Shown here in pieces: positions 13,276-19,674 of a stretch of 29,901 nt of DNA (within the stretch, counting starts at the first letter, position 1; each line of letters opens with the position of its first letter). The notes beneath the pieces were generated by a model, which saw nothing but the letters and a program-made list of their open reading frames with translations, did not search any database and had not been told where the DNA came from. The stretch lies in IMG/VR virus record IMGVR_UViG_3300044684_000492, positions 1 through 29,901 of that record; one strand, given 5' to 3'. This stretch comes from a virus. Position numbers and translations under genes: made by a program.

Positions 13276-13353
13276 TGGCCCCTTGGGGTGGATTTGAACC
13301 ACCGACACACCACCATTCGAGGTGGCCGCTCTACCAGGCTGAGCTACCGCGGG
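13276..13353 (-). tRNA. Degenerate tRNA-like gene, isotype uncertain (Ser CGA or Arg TCG)
   Basis: The D arm (GCTC...GAGC), T arm (GGTGG-TTCAAAT-CCACC), discriminator G and encoded CCA are all present. The acceptor stem CCCGCGG/CCAAGGG has two central mismatches. The anticodon stem only pairs fully (CCACC/GGTGG) if the loop is 6 bases (TCGAAT) with two unpaired bases before the stem; a normal 7-base loop breaks the stem. There is no long variable arm, so a functional tRNA-Ser is unlikely. It may be a decaying or very atypical tRNA. Confidence 0.5.
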
Positions 13354-13363
13354 ATTGAAACCA

Positions 13364-13440
13364 TGGCGCGGTGTACGGGACTTGAACCCGTGACCCCCGG
13401 CGTGACAGGCCGGTGCGCTAACCAGCTGCGCTAACACCGC
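13364..13440 (-). tRNA. tRNA-Asp (anticodon GTC)
   Basis: Acceptor GCGGTGT pairs perfectly with ACACCGC; anticodon arm CCGGC-CTGTCAC-GCCGG gives GTC; T-loop TTCAAGT; discriminator G; CCA encoded. Ten bases from the preceding tRNA-like gene. Confidence 0.95.
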
Positions 13441-13455
13441 AAACTACAAAAACGA

Positions 13456-13531
13456 TGGTGCACCGTGCGGGATTCGAACCCGCGTACCCGCCGTGAAAGG
13501 GCGGTGTCCTAGGCCTCTAGACGAACGATGC
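13456..13531 (-). tRNA. tRNA-Glu (anticodon TTC)
   Basis: Acceptor GCATCGT/ACGGTGC with one G.U pair; anticodon loop CTTTCAC gives TTC; T-loop TTCGAAT; discriminator A and encoded CCA. Confidence 0.93.
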
Positions 13532-13548
13532 GCACTACAACAAAAGCT

Positions 13549-13639
13549 TGGCAGAGGGAGTGGGATTCGAACCCACGGGTAACCGAAGCCACCGCCGGAT
13601 TTCGAGTCCGGTACCTTAAACCAACTCAGCCATCCCTCT
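13549..13639 (-). tRNA. tRNA-Ser (anticodon CGA)
   Basis: Acceptor AGAGGGA pairs with TCCCTCT; anticodon stem CCGGA/TCCGG with loop CTCGAAA gives CGA. A long variable arm (stem around GGTGGCTTCGG) confirms Ser. Discriminator G; CCA encoded. Confidence 0.95.
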
Positions 13640-13653
13640 ATACTGCAAACCTC

Positions 13654-13729
13654 TGGTACCCAGAACTGGACTTGAACCAGTGGCCCCCGCCTTATCAAGA
13701 CGGTGCTCTACCATCTGAGCTATCCGGGC
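13654..13729 (-). tRNA. tRNA-Ile (anticodon GAT)
   Basis: Acceptor GCCCGGA/TCTGGGT with two G.U pairs; anticodon stem CCGTC/GGCGG with loop TTGATAA gives GAT; T-loop TTCAAGT; discriminator A; CCA encoded. The 110 bases between this gene and tRNA-Asn (13730-13840) show no tRNA or ORF that I recognise. Confidence 0.93.
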
Positions 13730-13840
13730 GTAATCTACTCAGGCCAGTACACGCATAGGAAGTCCCCAACGCTTCGAGCGTGTTCGCCGACTTGATCGGG
13801 CTACACATGTACCGGACTGAATAGACTATTTGGAAATGAT

Positions 13841-13916
13841 TGGCTCCCCAGGCTGGACTTGAACCAGCGACCAACGGATTAACAGTCCGCTACTCTACCG
13901 ACTGAGCTACTAGGGA
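13841..13916 (-). tRNA. tRNA-Asn (anticodon GTT)
   Basis: Acceptor TCCCTAG/CTGGGGA; anticodon loop CTGTTAA between CGGA and TCCG gives GTT; T-loop TTCAAGT; discriminator G; CCA encoded. Confidence 0.95.
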
Positions 13917-13970
13917 ATCGTCATTCTCCGACAAACCATACAAGAATGCGGTATTTTTTTACGGTACTAC

Positions 13971-14047
13971 TGGTGCCGGCTGCAGGAATCGAACCCGCGA
14001 CCAACTGATTACAAATCAGCTGCTCTACCTGGCTGAGCTAAGCCGGC
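13971..14047 (-). tRNA. tRNA-Thr (anticodon TGT)
   Basis: Acceptor GCCGGCT pairs perfectly with AGCCGGC; anticodon stem CTGA/TCAG with loop TTTGTAA gives TGT; T-loop TTCGATT; discriminator A; CCA encoded. First tRNA of the array in transcription order, immediately after the hairpin at 14049-14101. Confidence 0.95.
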
Positions 14048-14048
14048 C

Positions 14049-14101
14049 AAAGAAAAGGGGAAGCTTCTCCTCAGCGCGATGCCGATCCTGGAAGCTTCCC
14101 C
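14049..14101 (-). terminator. Large hairpin with T-rich tail upstream of the tRNA array
   Basis: Bases 14057-14068 and 14090-14101 form an 11-12 bp stem around a 21-base loop; each arm also contains the self-complementary GAAGCTTC. On the minus strand the hairpin is followed by TTTTCTTT, then tRNA-Thr begins 2 bases later. It may end transcription of the gene-free block 14102-14944, or act as a processing site that frees the tRNA 5' end. Confidence 0.6.
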
Positions 14102-14944
14102 TGGTGCACTACGTTCAAGCGGCCGATGTGCAGTATTCGCCGTCCAGCACTCTATGCTTGCCACGCTGAGTTGGTTGCGGTCCCATCACGACGTCGTACC
14201 TAAAGGGTTACAGGAACTATGGTCAACAGACCCGCAGCACATGCACTGGCGCGCTAAGGCGCTCGGGCAGAGGAGAACGGCGAAAGCGACTCGATATATG
14301 TAACTCATCCGATAGGTCTAGTGTCTGTCACCTACGAAGGCGACTGTTAGTCTTGGGAGACTGCTGCTCAGTATGATGAGCTAGCCCTCAATGGGCTTGG
14401 CTTGGGTTATTTCGATTTCATGCCCCACCCCCTTAGCCTTTTACGCAAGGCCCTTATGCGCGTGGGTTGAGTCAATGGGTCGTGACTGATCATGCCTCAA
14501 GATGCTCGCCTGATGTAGGCCGCCGGCGAATCTCAAATGGATACGCGGACGAAACCATAGCGAGTAGGCCCCTATGTGCAGCCCCCGGCAGGGGGCTGGT
14601 TGTCGCGATACTTGTTCCGGTCAATGAGTGCCCGTCCACCCCGGTGTCCAAGCCGAAGCGCCGTCAGTAGCCGCAGTTTTGCTCTGTCAAGGAGTTAATC
14701 TCAACCTAGTCGAACCGTTACAACTGTAAAGCACCGGAACTTTCTCGCGAGCGTCGGCGCGCACGATGCGCGCGGGTAAACATGCGACGTCAATTCACGC
14801 AGGCCTCGATTCCGTTGTAAATGACGCCGCATGCCCGCAATGGGGACTAGAAAGGCGAACAGGGCCGCTTGCCCGTACGCCCGCAGTCACGCGGTCTGTA
14901 TCCCGCGTAACCACTATGCCCCCGAAGGCGCGCCGACGAAAACC
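14102..14944. other. Gene-free, hairpin-rich block between tRNA array and acyl carrier protein
   Basis: No convincing ORF on either strand; the short plus-strand frames have no ribosome binding site and composition unlike neighbouring proteins. Visible structures: AGCCC-TCAAT-GGGCT at 14383-14397; GCCTT-TTACGC-AAGGC followed by CCTTATGCG at 14436-14460, a relative of the terminator tails described in the findings; and a perfect 7-bp hairpin AGCCCCC-GGCA-GGGGGCT at 14580-14597. No further tRNA was found: I looked for T-loop patterns on both strands. An untranslated RNA, decayed genes or a regulatory or replication region are all possible. Confidence 0.5.
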
Positions 14945-15211
14945 TTACGCAGGCACGCGCACGTTGTCGTAACGCGGCTGGTTGGCCGTCACGTAGTCGA
15001 CGATGGTCTGCATGTTCACGAACTTCTCGGCGTCTTCGTCGGCGATTTCCATATGGAACTCGTCTTCGACTGCCATGATCAGTTCGACCGTATCCAGGCT
15101 GTCGGCGCCCAGATCGTCCACGAAGCTCGACTCCGGTTTGATCTCAGCTTCGGACACGCCGAGCTGTTCTGCGATAACGCGTTTGACGCGTGCTTCGATG
15201 CTATTGTCCAC
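14945..15211 (-). CDS. acpP: Acyl carrier protein
   Basis: 88 residues from GTG 15211, with a purine-rich GAGAG upstream. The fold is covered end to end. [10 protein letters not shown] carries the invariant DSL with Ser38, the site for the 4'-phosphopantetheine arm added by the host holo-ACP synthase, and the helix around [17 protein letters not shown] follows as in bacterial ACPs. The first 45 residues closely resemble proteobacterial fatty-acid ACPs. The last 15 ([13 protein letters not shown]) are basic and unlike the usual end. ACPs carry acyl chains in fatty acid synthesis. Here it sits ahead of a tRNA array and 12 bases after a histidine phosphatase gene, with no other lipid genes in view. 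Probably acquired from a host; the role in infection is unknown. Confidence 0.93.
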   Translation of the reverse strand: MDNSIEARVKRVIAEQLGVSEAEIKPESSFVDDLGADSLDTVELIMAVEDEFHMEIADEDAEKFVNMQTIVDYVTANQPRYDNVRVPA

Positions 15212-15223
15212 GATGGTCTCTCG

Positions 15224-15694
15224 TTAGAATTGCATTTGAAACTTCGAGACCGCAGTCTTGTGCTTCTCGAAGGTCACGACGTAAATCGAGCCGAAGTCGT
15301 TATCCGGCCACTGCTCCGGGTATTCCCCGGCTTGAAGCCCCAGACCCTTCATCAAAGCAGGAATCTTGCCGTGATGCCAGCAGACCACCACGTTTTGCCC
15401 CGCGTGGTGTCCCTCATGCACCAGGTTGTGACCCAGTTGCTCGGCCTCGTCGTCCATGTGCGTCAGGTCAATCATGGCCGTGGTGTGCACCATGAGCGGC
15501 ATGACGGTGAGAATCGGACGAATGCTTGCCTTCGTGCCTGCCGTGGCGTAAATCCAATCGGGCAGCCCGAAGTTCTTTGGAATGTACTGGGCGATGTAAT
15601 CCGCCCGTTTATAACCAACGTCCGCCAGACGCTGGTCCCCTTCCCAGTAGGGTTTCTCTGCATGGCGCAGGACAACGACTTTCTTCGGATGCAT
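15224..15694 (-). CDS. Histidine phosphatase superfamily protein
   Basis: 156 residues, ATG 15694. VVVLRHAEKP places the catalytic R10-H11 with the Glu-Lys that follows in the RHxEK form of branch 1 histidine phosphatases. A second active-site part is VVVCWHHGKIP (His107/108), and SIRP (Arg59) fits the middle phosphate-binding Arg. Family members form a phosphohistidine intermediate and remove phosphate from varied small molecules or proteins; the substrate cannot be read here. It is a short, complete version of the fold. It is followed 12 bases later by the acyl carrier protein gene, so the pair is likely co-expressed. No signal peptide, so cytoplasmic. Confidence 0.85.
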   Translation of the reverse strand: MHPKKVVVLRHAEKPYWEGDQRLADVGYKRADYIAQYIPKNFGLPDWIYATAGTKASIRPILTVMPLMVHTTAMIDLTHMDDEAEQLGHNLVHEGHHAGQNVVVCWHHGKIPALMKGLGLQAGEYPEQWPDNDFGSIYVVTFEKHKTAVSKFQMQF

Positions 15695-15713
15695 TGGTTG
15701 GTCTCACTCGCTA

Positions 15714-15869
15714 CTAATGTCGCAGCTTCTTTGGAATAGCTACCCCGTTGTAGGTATTCCAAACCAGCCGCAGTTGCATGGATTGGGCCACAAACGTCTC
15801 CTCCCCGTAGGGATCCTGGACGCTGGCAAATAAATTGTGGTCTTCCTGACCGATGATCTCGTGCGACAC
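15714..15869 (-). CDS. Possible small protein or 3' remnant, 51 residues
   Basis: Frame from GTG 15869 to TAG at 15714, ending 20 bases before the phosphatase ATG. The translation has convincing protein character: SHEIIGQEDHNLFASVQDPY, then EETFVAQSMQLRLVWNTYNG and AIPKKLRH. The open frame begins only 17 codons further up, after a TGA at 15921, and no strong ribosome binding site precedes the GTG. It may be a short gene or the surviving end of a longer one whose front lies out of frame in the gene-free block upstream. Not recognised. Confidence 0.4.
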   Translation of the reverse strand: MSHEIIGQEDHNLFASVQDPYGEETFVAQSMQLRLVWNTYNGVAIPKKLRH

Positions 15870-16274
15870 GGACGTCCCCGCCGCAAAAGCCCTTTGGCAG
15901 TACGGAACCAGATCCGCTGATCAGGGCGGTACTCTGGAACTCAGCTCCTTCCGGGCAAGGTCGCGATGATCAATATCCTTCAAAGGACATTATTCTTGAT
16001 TGTTCGTCAGTGGAAGATCTGATGGGTACTACTCGTCGTCCCTTCAATCCCATCAGACATGGCAGTGCGCCCATACGGTCTCCGTTTGACCGCGGTGCGC
16101 AGATGTCTTAGTCGTCTGGGTTTAGGTGGGACCAGCGAGCGCGAGAAGACGACTCGCGCCGCTGTTGACGAGTATCCCCGTCTAGCGAGGCGCAAGCGCC
16201 AACACACGGCTCTCCACACCGACGCAATGGTGCGACGGATGGACGTCCAAATGTCAACGCTGCGTCTCGCTATT
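15870..16274. other. Gene-free structured block downstream of PhuZ
   Basis: No ORF I would support. Two strong hairpins are visible: TCTGATGGG/CCCATCAGA (bases 16018-16057, 9-bp stem, long loop) and GCGCGAG-AAGACGA-CTCGCGC (16139-16159, perfect 7-bp stem). An alternative pairing of GTCGTCT near 16111 with AGACGAC at 16147 competes with the second. Near 15950 an AAGGAGCTG motif on the minus strand looks like a ribosome binding site, but the frame after it closes within 8 codons. Could be a 3' untranslated region, a small RNA or gene remains. Confidence 0.4.
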
Positions 16275-17270
16275 TCAGAGAACCACGCCTGTGTCAGTGG
16301 CCTGCTCAGCATCGGAGCTGATGGAGGTCTTCTTCAGGCGTGCGCCGGCTTCTGCGATGAATTCAGCGAGGACCTTGTCGAGGCCCTTCTTGACTTCGCC
16401 GAAGATGCCGTCGGACAGGATGTAGTGATACGGCGCCGCGAGCTTCTCGCCGCCGATCAATCCTTCGACGTAGCCGATCGTTTGCACTTCCGGGCGCTTC
16501 GAGAGCGACGGATCGAGCTCGTCGGTCGTGAGCGTGGCGATCGAGATCAGGTTGCCGATCTTCGTGAGGTCGGTACCCGTCTTGCCCGACACGAGCGTGA
16601 GTGCAGTCAGGCCCGGCGTATGCGAGGTGACCTTCTGGTAGTTGACCCAGTTGATCAGATCTTGCCCGTCGAGTTCGCGGTTGCGGCGGCTGAAAAGCAG
16701 CATGAGGGCTGCGACCAGTTCCTGGATGCGCTTGTCGACCGTGACGCGCGTCATGTCCGGCGAGTTCTGCAGGTAGAACACGACGACCGGCTTCTTACGC
16801 TTGGTCGAGATGTTCTCGTACGACTGCAGCGCTTTCAGCGTGTTTTCCGTCCACTTCTTCGTGCCGTCGTCGCCGACCACGATAGCGATGGTCAGCGCAT
16901 CTTGCGCGAGCAGCTCGCTCGTGATACAGGCCGCTGCGATCGGACCGGTGCCGCCACCGCCCGAGGACAGCACGATGTTCAGGTCCGCCGGCTTGAAGGT
17001 GTTCAGGATCTCGCGAGCACGCGGGGCGAGCTCTTCGTAGTTCTCGGCGCGATCGCCGCCCGAGCCGTCCTTGCCGTCGACGAGGTACAGACGATCTGCG
17101 GGGATGTTGCTGTGCAGGTTGGCCTTCGACGTATCGATGTAGATCGAGTCGAGATCGGCGTAGACGTTGTCGTCGCCGCGCACCATCTGCTCGACCTTGC
17201 TGCCGATGTTGATGCCGGCGCCACCGCACGAATACAGGCGAACACGGCCCAATTCACGTACATGACTCAT
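16275..17270 (-). CDS. phuZ: Tubulin/FtsZ-like GTPase PhuZ
   Basis: 331 residues from ATG 17270, with AAGGA upstream; a longer frame to 17312 lacks a ribosome binding site. The tubulin signature is present as SSGGGGTGPIAAA (residues 102-114), with the first nucleotide loop CGGAGINIGS (15-24) and a probable T7 catalytic loop around RELDGQDLINW (Glu199, Asp201, Asp204). The C-terminus is a short acidic-polar tail (SSDAEQATDTGVVL), in keeping with the tail that PhuZ uses for filament contacts. In phiKZ-like phages PhuZ forms a spindle that centres the phage nucleus and moves capsids to it. Length fits the family. Expressed from its own 150-base leader, divergent to the gene at 17424. Confidence 0.93.
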   Translation of the reverse strand: MSHVRELGRVRLYSCGGAGINIGSKVEQMVRGDDNVYADLDSIYIDTSKANLHSNIPADRLYLVDGKDGSGGDRAENYEELAPRAREILNTFKPADLNIVLSSGGGGTGPIAAACITSELLAQDALTIAIVVGDDGTKKWTENTLKALQSYENISTKRKKPVVVFYLQNSPDMTRVTVDKRIQELVAALMLLFSRRNRELDGQDLINWVNYQKVTSHTPGLTALTLVSGKTGTDLTKIGNLISIATLTTDELDPSLSKRPEVQTIGYVEGLIGGEKLAAPYHYILSDGIFGEVKKGLDKVLAEFIAEAGARLKKTSISSDAEQATDTGVVL

Positions 17271-17423
17271 GACTATTTTCCTTGAGGTTTGGGGATTGGT
17301 ATCTCCGCACATACCAGTGCAGAGACAGGTAAAAAACTACTGATGGTCTCCTTCCTGCAAAATCATTTGATAGGCTATTCAAGGTGATGATATATCGCCG
17401 TTTTCTTTTTAAGGAGGGCTTTT
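17271..17423. promoter_or_regulatory. Divergent promoter region, phuZ and 17424 gene
   Basis: These 153 bases must hold the promoters for both divergent genes. The middle is AT-rich (TGATATATCG near 17390). A GGTAT/ATACC hairpin with an 8-base loop at 17298-17315 lies in the phuZ leader about 30 bases before its start codon and could affect translation. No known sigma-70 promoter is evident by eye. Confidence 0.45.
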
Positions 17424-18227
17424 ATGAACCCTATCCAAAAAGCGCTATTTGAGATGACGCGGCGCATCCCTCCGGCTGTGCTGCGTACCGTCTTCATGGA
17501 GCGCGTGGAACGTTGGCGTGATGCTCCGAAGAGCATCGACGAACAGATCATGAGTCTCGTGATCCGCCCCAGGGTGCTCGTGGACTGCAACCTCGTGGGT
17601 GGTCGTGAGATCTGGGTGTTGCTCGACGGATGTCGCATTGGTGGCGACGGGGTCTATGAATCCGTGTTCAGGGTACCCAAGGAACGAACGAATGGTGCTT
17701 CCATCATGGCAGTGCTGAACGTCTCGTTCACAGACCCCTCCCGCATTTCTGCCGCGGGTATTGCCGCCAACGGTCAGAATAACATGATGCTGCAAGCCGG
17801 TCAAGCGGTCATGGATGCAATGGGCATGATTCCGCAGACGAGCACGGCGCGTATTGACCTGATCGGCGAGAACACGGTGTTGGTACGGGACGTGATGACG
17901 ATGCCCGCTAACGCCTATCTACGCTGTCTGGTGGCCAACGATGAGAACATGAACAACTTGCAGCTGCGCGCCTATCACCACTTTGTGAAGCTGGTGGAGT
18001 ACGCAGTCAAGTCGTACATCTATAACTTCTACATCGTGGACCTGGACATCGGTGAGCTGCGCGGTGGTCAACAGCTCGGTGTGATCAAGACGATCATCGA
18101 CGGCTACGCAGATGCGGAAGAGAACTACCAGACGTACTTGCGCGAGAAGTGGACGAAGGTCGCTCACATGAACGACAACGAACGCTGGAACCGTACGCTG
18201 CGTGCGCTCTTGGGCGGCAACCGCTAA
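17424..18227 (+). CDS. Unknown 267-residue protein, plus strand
   Basis: ATG 17424 with an excellent ribosome binding site (AAGGAGG), so probably strongly translated. The N-terminal third is helical and basic. The middle alternates strands (VLVDCNLVGGREIWVLLDGC) with Asn/Ala/Gly-rich segments (AAGIAANGQNNMMLQAGQAV). The last part is helical (AYHHFVKLVEYAVKSYIYNF). Strong translation signals and the Asn/Gly-rich middle suggest a virion protein made in quantity, but no family is recognised. It is a single-gene plus-strand unit between phuZ and a bidirectional terminator. Confidence 0.85.
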   Translation: MNPIQKALFEMTRRIPPAVLRTVFMERVERWRDAPKSIDEQIMSLVIRPRVLVDCNLVGGREIWVLLDGCRIGGDGVYESVFRVPKERTNGASIMAVLNVSFTDPSRISAAGIAANGQNNMMLQAGQAVMDAMGMIPQTSTARIDLIGENTVLVRDVMTMPANAYLRCLVANDENMNNLQLRAYHHFVKLVEYAVKSYIYNFYIVDLDIGELRGGQQLGVIKTIIDGYADAEENYQTYLREKWTKVAHMNDNERWNRTLRALLGGNR

Positions 18228-18251
18228 GCCAAAAAAAAAGAAGGACATAAG

Positions 18252-18282
18252 GCCCCGGGGAAACCCGGGGCTCTATGCCGTC
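18252..18282. terminator. Bidirectional hairpin with TATG tails between convergent genes
   Basis: Perfect 8-bp stem GCCCCGGG/CCCGGGGC with a GAAA loop on the plus strand. The plus strand continues TCTATGCCGTC; the minus strand continues CTTATGTCC and a T-run (18230-18240). It lies exactly between the plus gene ending 18227 and the minus gene ending 18281, so it serves both. The plus-side tail shares TATGCCGT with four other hairpins. Confidence 0.8.
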
Positions 18283-18520
18283 AACGAACTTCGGTCCGGG
18301 TGCCGTCCACACACTCGTAAACGTACACCTTCTCAGGCCGGTAACAGGCTTTGCCACAATACACCTGGCGACCTGTTGGGGCTTCCGTCAAGAGCTGGCA
18401 GCCGTGCGTACGTAAGAACTCCGTATGCACGTGGTCGCTATAAATCGCCCCCGCCATCATGAAAAGCAGGAAAGCAACACAGCCAACCACAAATGCCAGC
18501 GCACCACCTTCGCTGCTCAT
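18281..18520 (-). CDS. Small membrane-anchored Cys-rich protein
   Basis: 79 residues, ATG 18520, 4 bases after the upstream stop. One membrane segment (about residues 6-26, ALAFVVGCVAFLLFMMAGAI) follows a short acidic start. The remaining 50 residues form a compact domain with four Cys (HGCQLL, VYCGKAC, YECVDG), probably disulfide-bonded outside the inner membrane. The pattern of a Cys, TGR, YCG, Cys-Arg-Pro-Glu and a final YEC-DGT occurs in small unassigned phage and bacterial proteins. A role at the envelope (superinfection exclusion or lysis timing) is possible but unproven. Its stop touches the bidirectional terminator. Confidence 0.75.
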   Translation of the reverse strand: MSSEGGALAFVVGCVAFLLFMMAGAIYSDHVHTEFLRTHGCQLLTEAPTGRQVYCGKACYRPEKVYVYECVDGTRTEVR

Positions 18521-18524
18521 AGGC

Positions 18525-18860
18525 TTACGCAGCCTTCGCTTGCAGCGCGGCGACTGCCTTCTCGACGAGCGGTCCCATGATGACGGACTCGAAGCGCTTC
18601 TTGAAGGCTTCTTCGCCGAGCGCATAGTACGTGAGGTTCACGTAATTCATCGGCTGACGATAGAGTTTCTTCGTGTGGTGCTGCACGATCTCGACGACCG
18701 CTTTGGCGAATGCCGGGCGCGTACGATGACGAGCATTCGCGTCCTTGATTTCCTGCACGAGGGTGGGGTACTTGTCCAGCCACTTCTTCACCACGGCGCG
18801 CGGCGGGCAATTCTGCAAAGCCGCTTTGGCCTTTTCCAGATCGATCACATTCGTTGCCAT
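18525..18860 (-). CDS. Unknown 111-residue helical protein
   Basis: ATG 18860 with AAGGA upstream. Mainly helical, basic in the middle (KDANARHRTRPAFAKAVVEI) with WLDKYPTLVQEI before it and an Ala-rich end (EKAVAALQAKAA). Small, helical and basic, it could bind nucleic acid or another protein, but no recognisable DNA-binding motif is present. It is followed at 4 bases by the membrane-protein gene and preceded by the hairpin at 18883. Confidence 0.75.
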   Translation of the reverse strand: MATNVIDLEKAKAALQNCPPRAVVKKWLDKYPTLVQEIKDANARHRTRPAFAKAVVEIVQHHTKKLYRQPMNYVNLTYYALGEEAFKKRFESVIMGPLVEKAVAALQAKAA

Positions 18861-18882
18861 TTCAGTTTCCTTGGTTTCGTTG

Positions 18883-18912
18883 AGAACATAAACGGGGAGC
18901 CGAAGCCCCCCG
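18883..18912 (-). terminator. Hairpin with UUCG loop and TTTATG tail
   Basis: Minus strand: CGGGGGGC-TTCG-GCTCCCCG followed by TTTATGTTCTC. One pair is G.U only in minus-strand RNA. It lies 14 bases after the stop of the 18927-19622 gene. The tail keeps TTTATG of the shared motif but not CCGT, and no AACTT element follows. Confidence 0.65.
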
Positions 18913-18926
18913 CTTTCACTGACTGC

Positions 18927-19622
18927 TTACGCAGCGACCTTCTCGGCTTCGATCACCATGCCGCCGAAGCGAGCCGGGTGAATGACCGTCAGATGCACGT
19001 TCAGACGCTCGTCGGCAAATTCCGGCTCGTTCACTTGCGTGAGGAACAGGTGGACTTTACCGTGACCGTCCTTCCAGACGCGACCCATGAAGTTCTGCGG
19101 CGCATCGACCAGCACGCGTCGCATTTCGTACAAGAACGTGGCGAGCTGGAACTCCGGCCGCTCGCTTTCCTTTTCTACCTGGCCCGGCAGGTAATCCAAC
19201 CACCATTCGCGCACGCTCGACTCCTTGTTCTCCAGAGCATGCTCCAATGCCTGGATGGTTTCGAGCAGCGAAAGGAGCTTGGCATCTTTGCTGAACTGCT
19301 GTTGCGTCGGACCATTCGACAGCGCGAGCGTGGCAAAAGCCAAACCCTTCTCGCCGATGAACGTGATGTGCTCGCTCACCGTGTGCCAGGCGTGCTGGCT
19401 CTCGTCGCTCTTGCCGACGATCACCGAGTACTGCGCCTTGAAGCCCGGGTAGGCGGTGAACACGCGCATCGTTTCACGGATGGTTTCCGTCACACGGCGC
19501 GAGCCGCTGCCGATCGAGTAGTACAGATACGCGATCTGCTCGAAGAACGAGGTGTTTTCGAGGTTGAACTTGTAGTCTTGAAAGAGCAGGTGATGTGCAT
19601 CACCGGAGGTCTTCAGGCTCAT
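18927..19622 (-). CDS. Unknown 231-residue protein
   Basis: ATG 19622 with AAGGA upstream. Starts with helices and Tyr-rich segments (FFEQIAYLYYSIGSGSRRVT), contains a strand (FKAQYSVIVGKSDESQHAWH), a long helix pair around residues 110-150 (LLSLLETIQALEHALENKES), and ends with strands (VHLTVIHPARFGGMVIEAEK). No catalytic motif is seen. It is preceded at about 50 bases by the 19675-21096 gene and followed by a terminator-like hairpin, so these two genes probably share a transcript with 21127-21705. Confidence 0.8.
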   Translation of the reverse strand: MSLKTSGDAHHLLFQDYKFNLENTSFFEQIAYLYYSIGSGSRRVTETIRETMRVFTAYPGFKAQYSVIVGKSDESQHAWHTVSEHITFIGEKGLAFATLALSNGPTQQQFSKDAKLLSLLETIQALEHALENKESSVREWWLDYLPGQVEKESERPEFQLATFLYEMRRVLVDAPQNFMGRVWKDGHGKVHLFLTQVNEPEFADERLNVHLTVIHPARFGGMVIEAEKVAA

Positions 19623-19674
19623 TGTTTCCGATCCTTAGGGGGTTTTGTTCAGGTGTTCTACAACTGCTTGCACA

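Noticed and set aside
13730-13840. Possible ninth tRNA between tRNA-Ile and tRNA-Asn
   Set aside because: Spacing is suggestive, but no T-loop or acceptor pairing could be found.
14467-14670. 67-residue plus-strand frame in the gene-free block
   Set aside because: TTG start without a ribosome binding site, atypical composition, and no neighbouring plus-strand genes.
15472-15762. 96-residue minus-strand frame overlapping the histidine phosphatase
   Set aside because: Out of frame with the phosphatase motifs; its sequence is Ser/Arg-rich and no start signal is present.
16007-16312. 101-residue minus-strand frame after phuZ
   Set aside because: Overlaps the end of phuZ; extreme Arg/Ser content and no ribosome binding site. 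Treated as non-coding.
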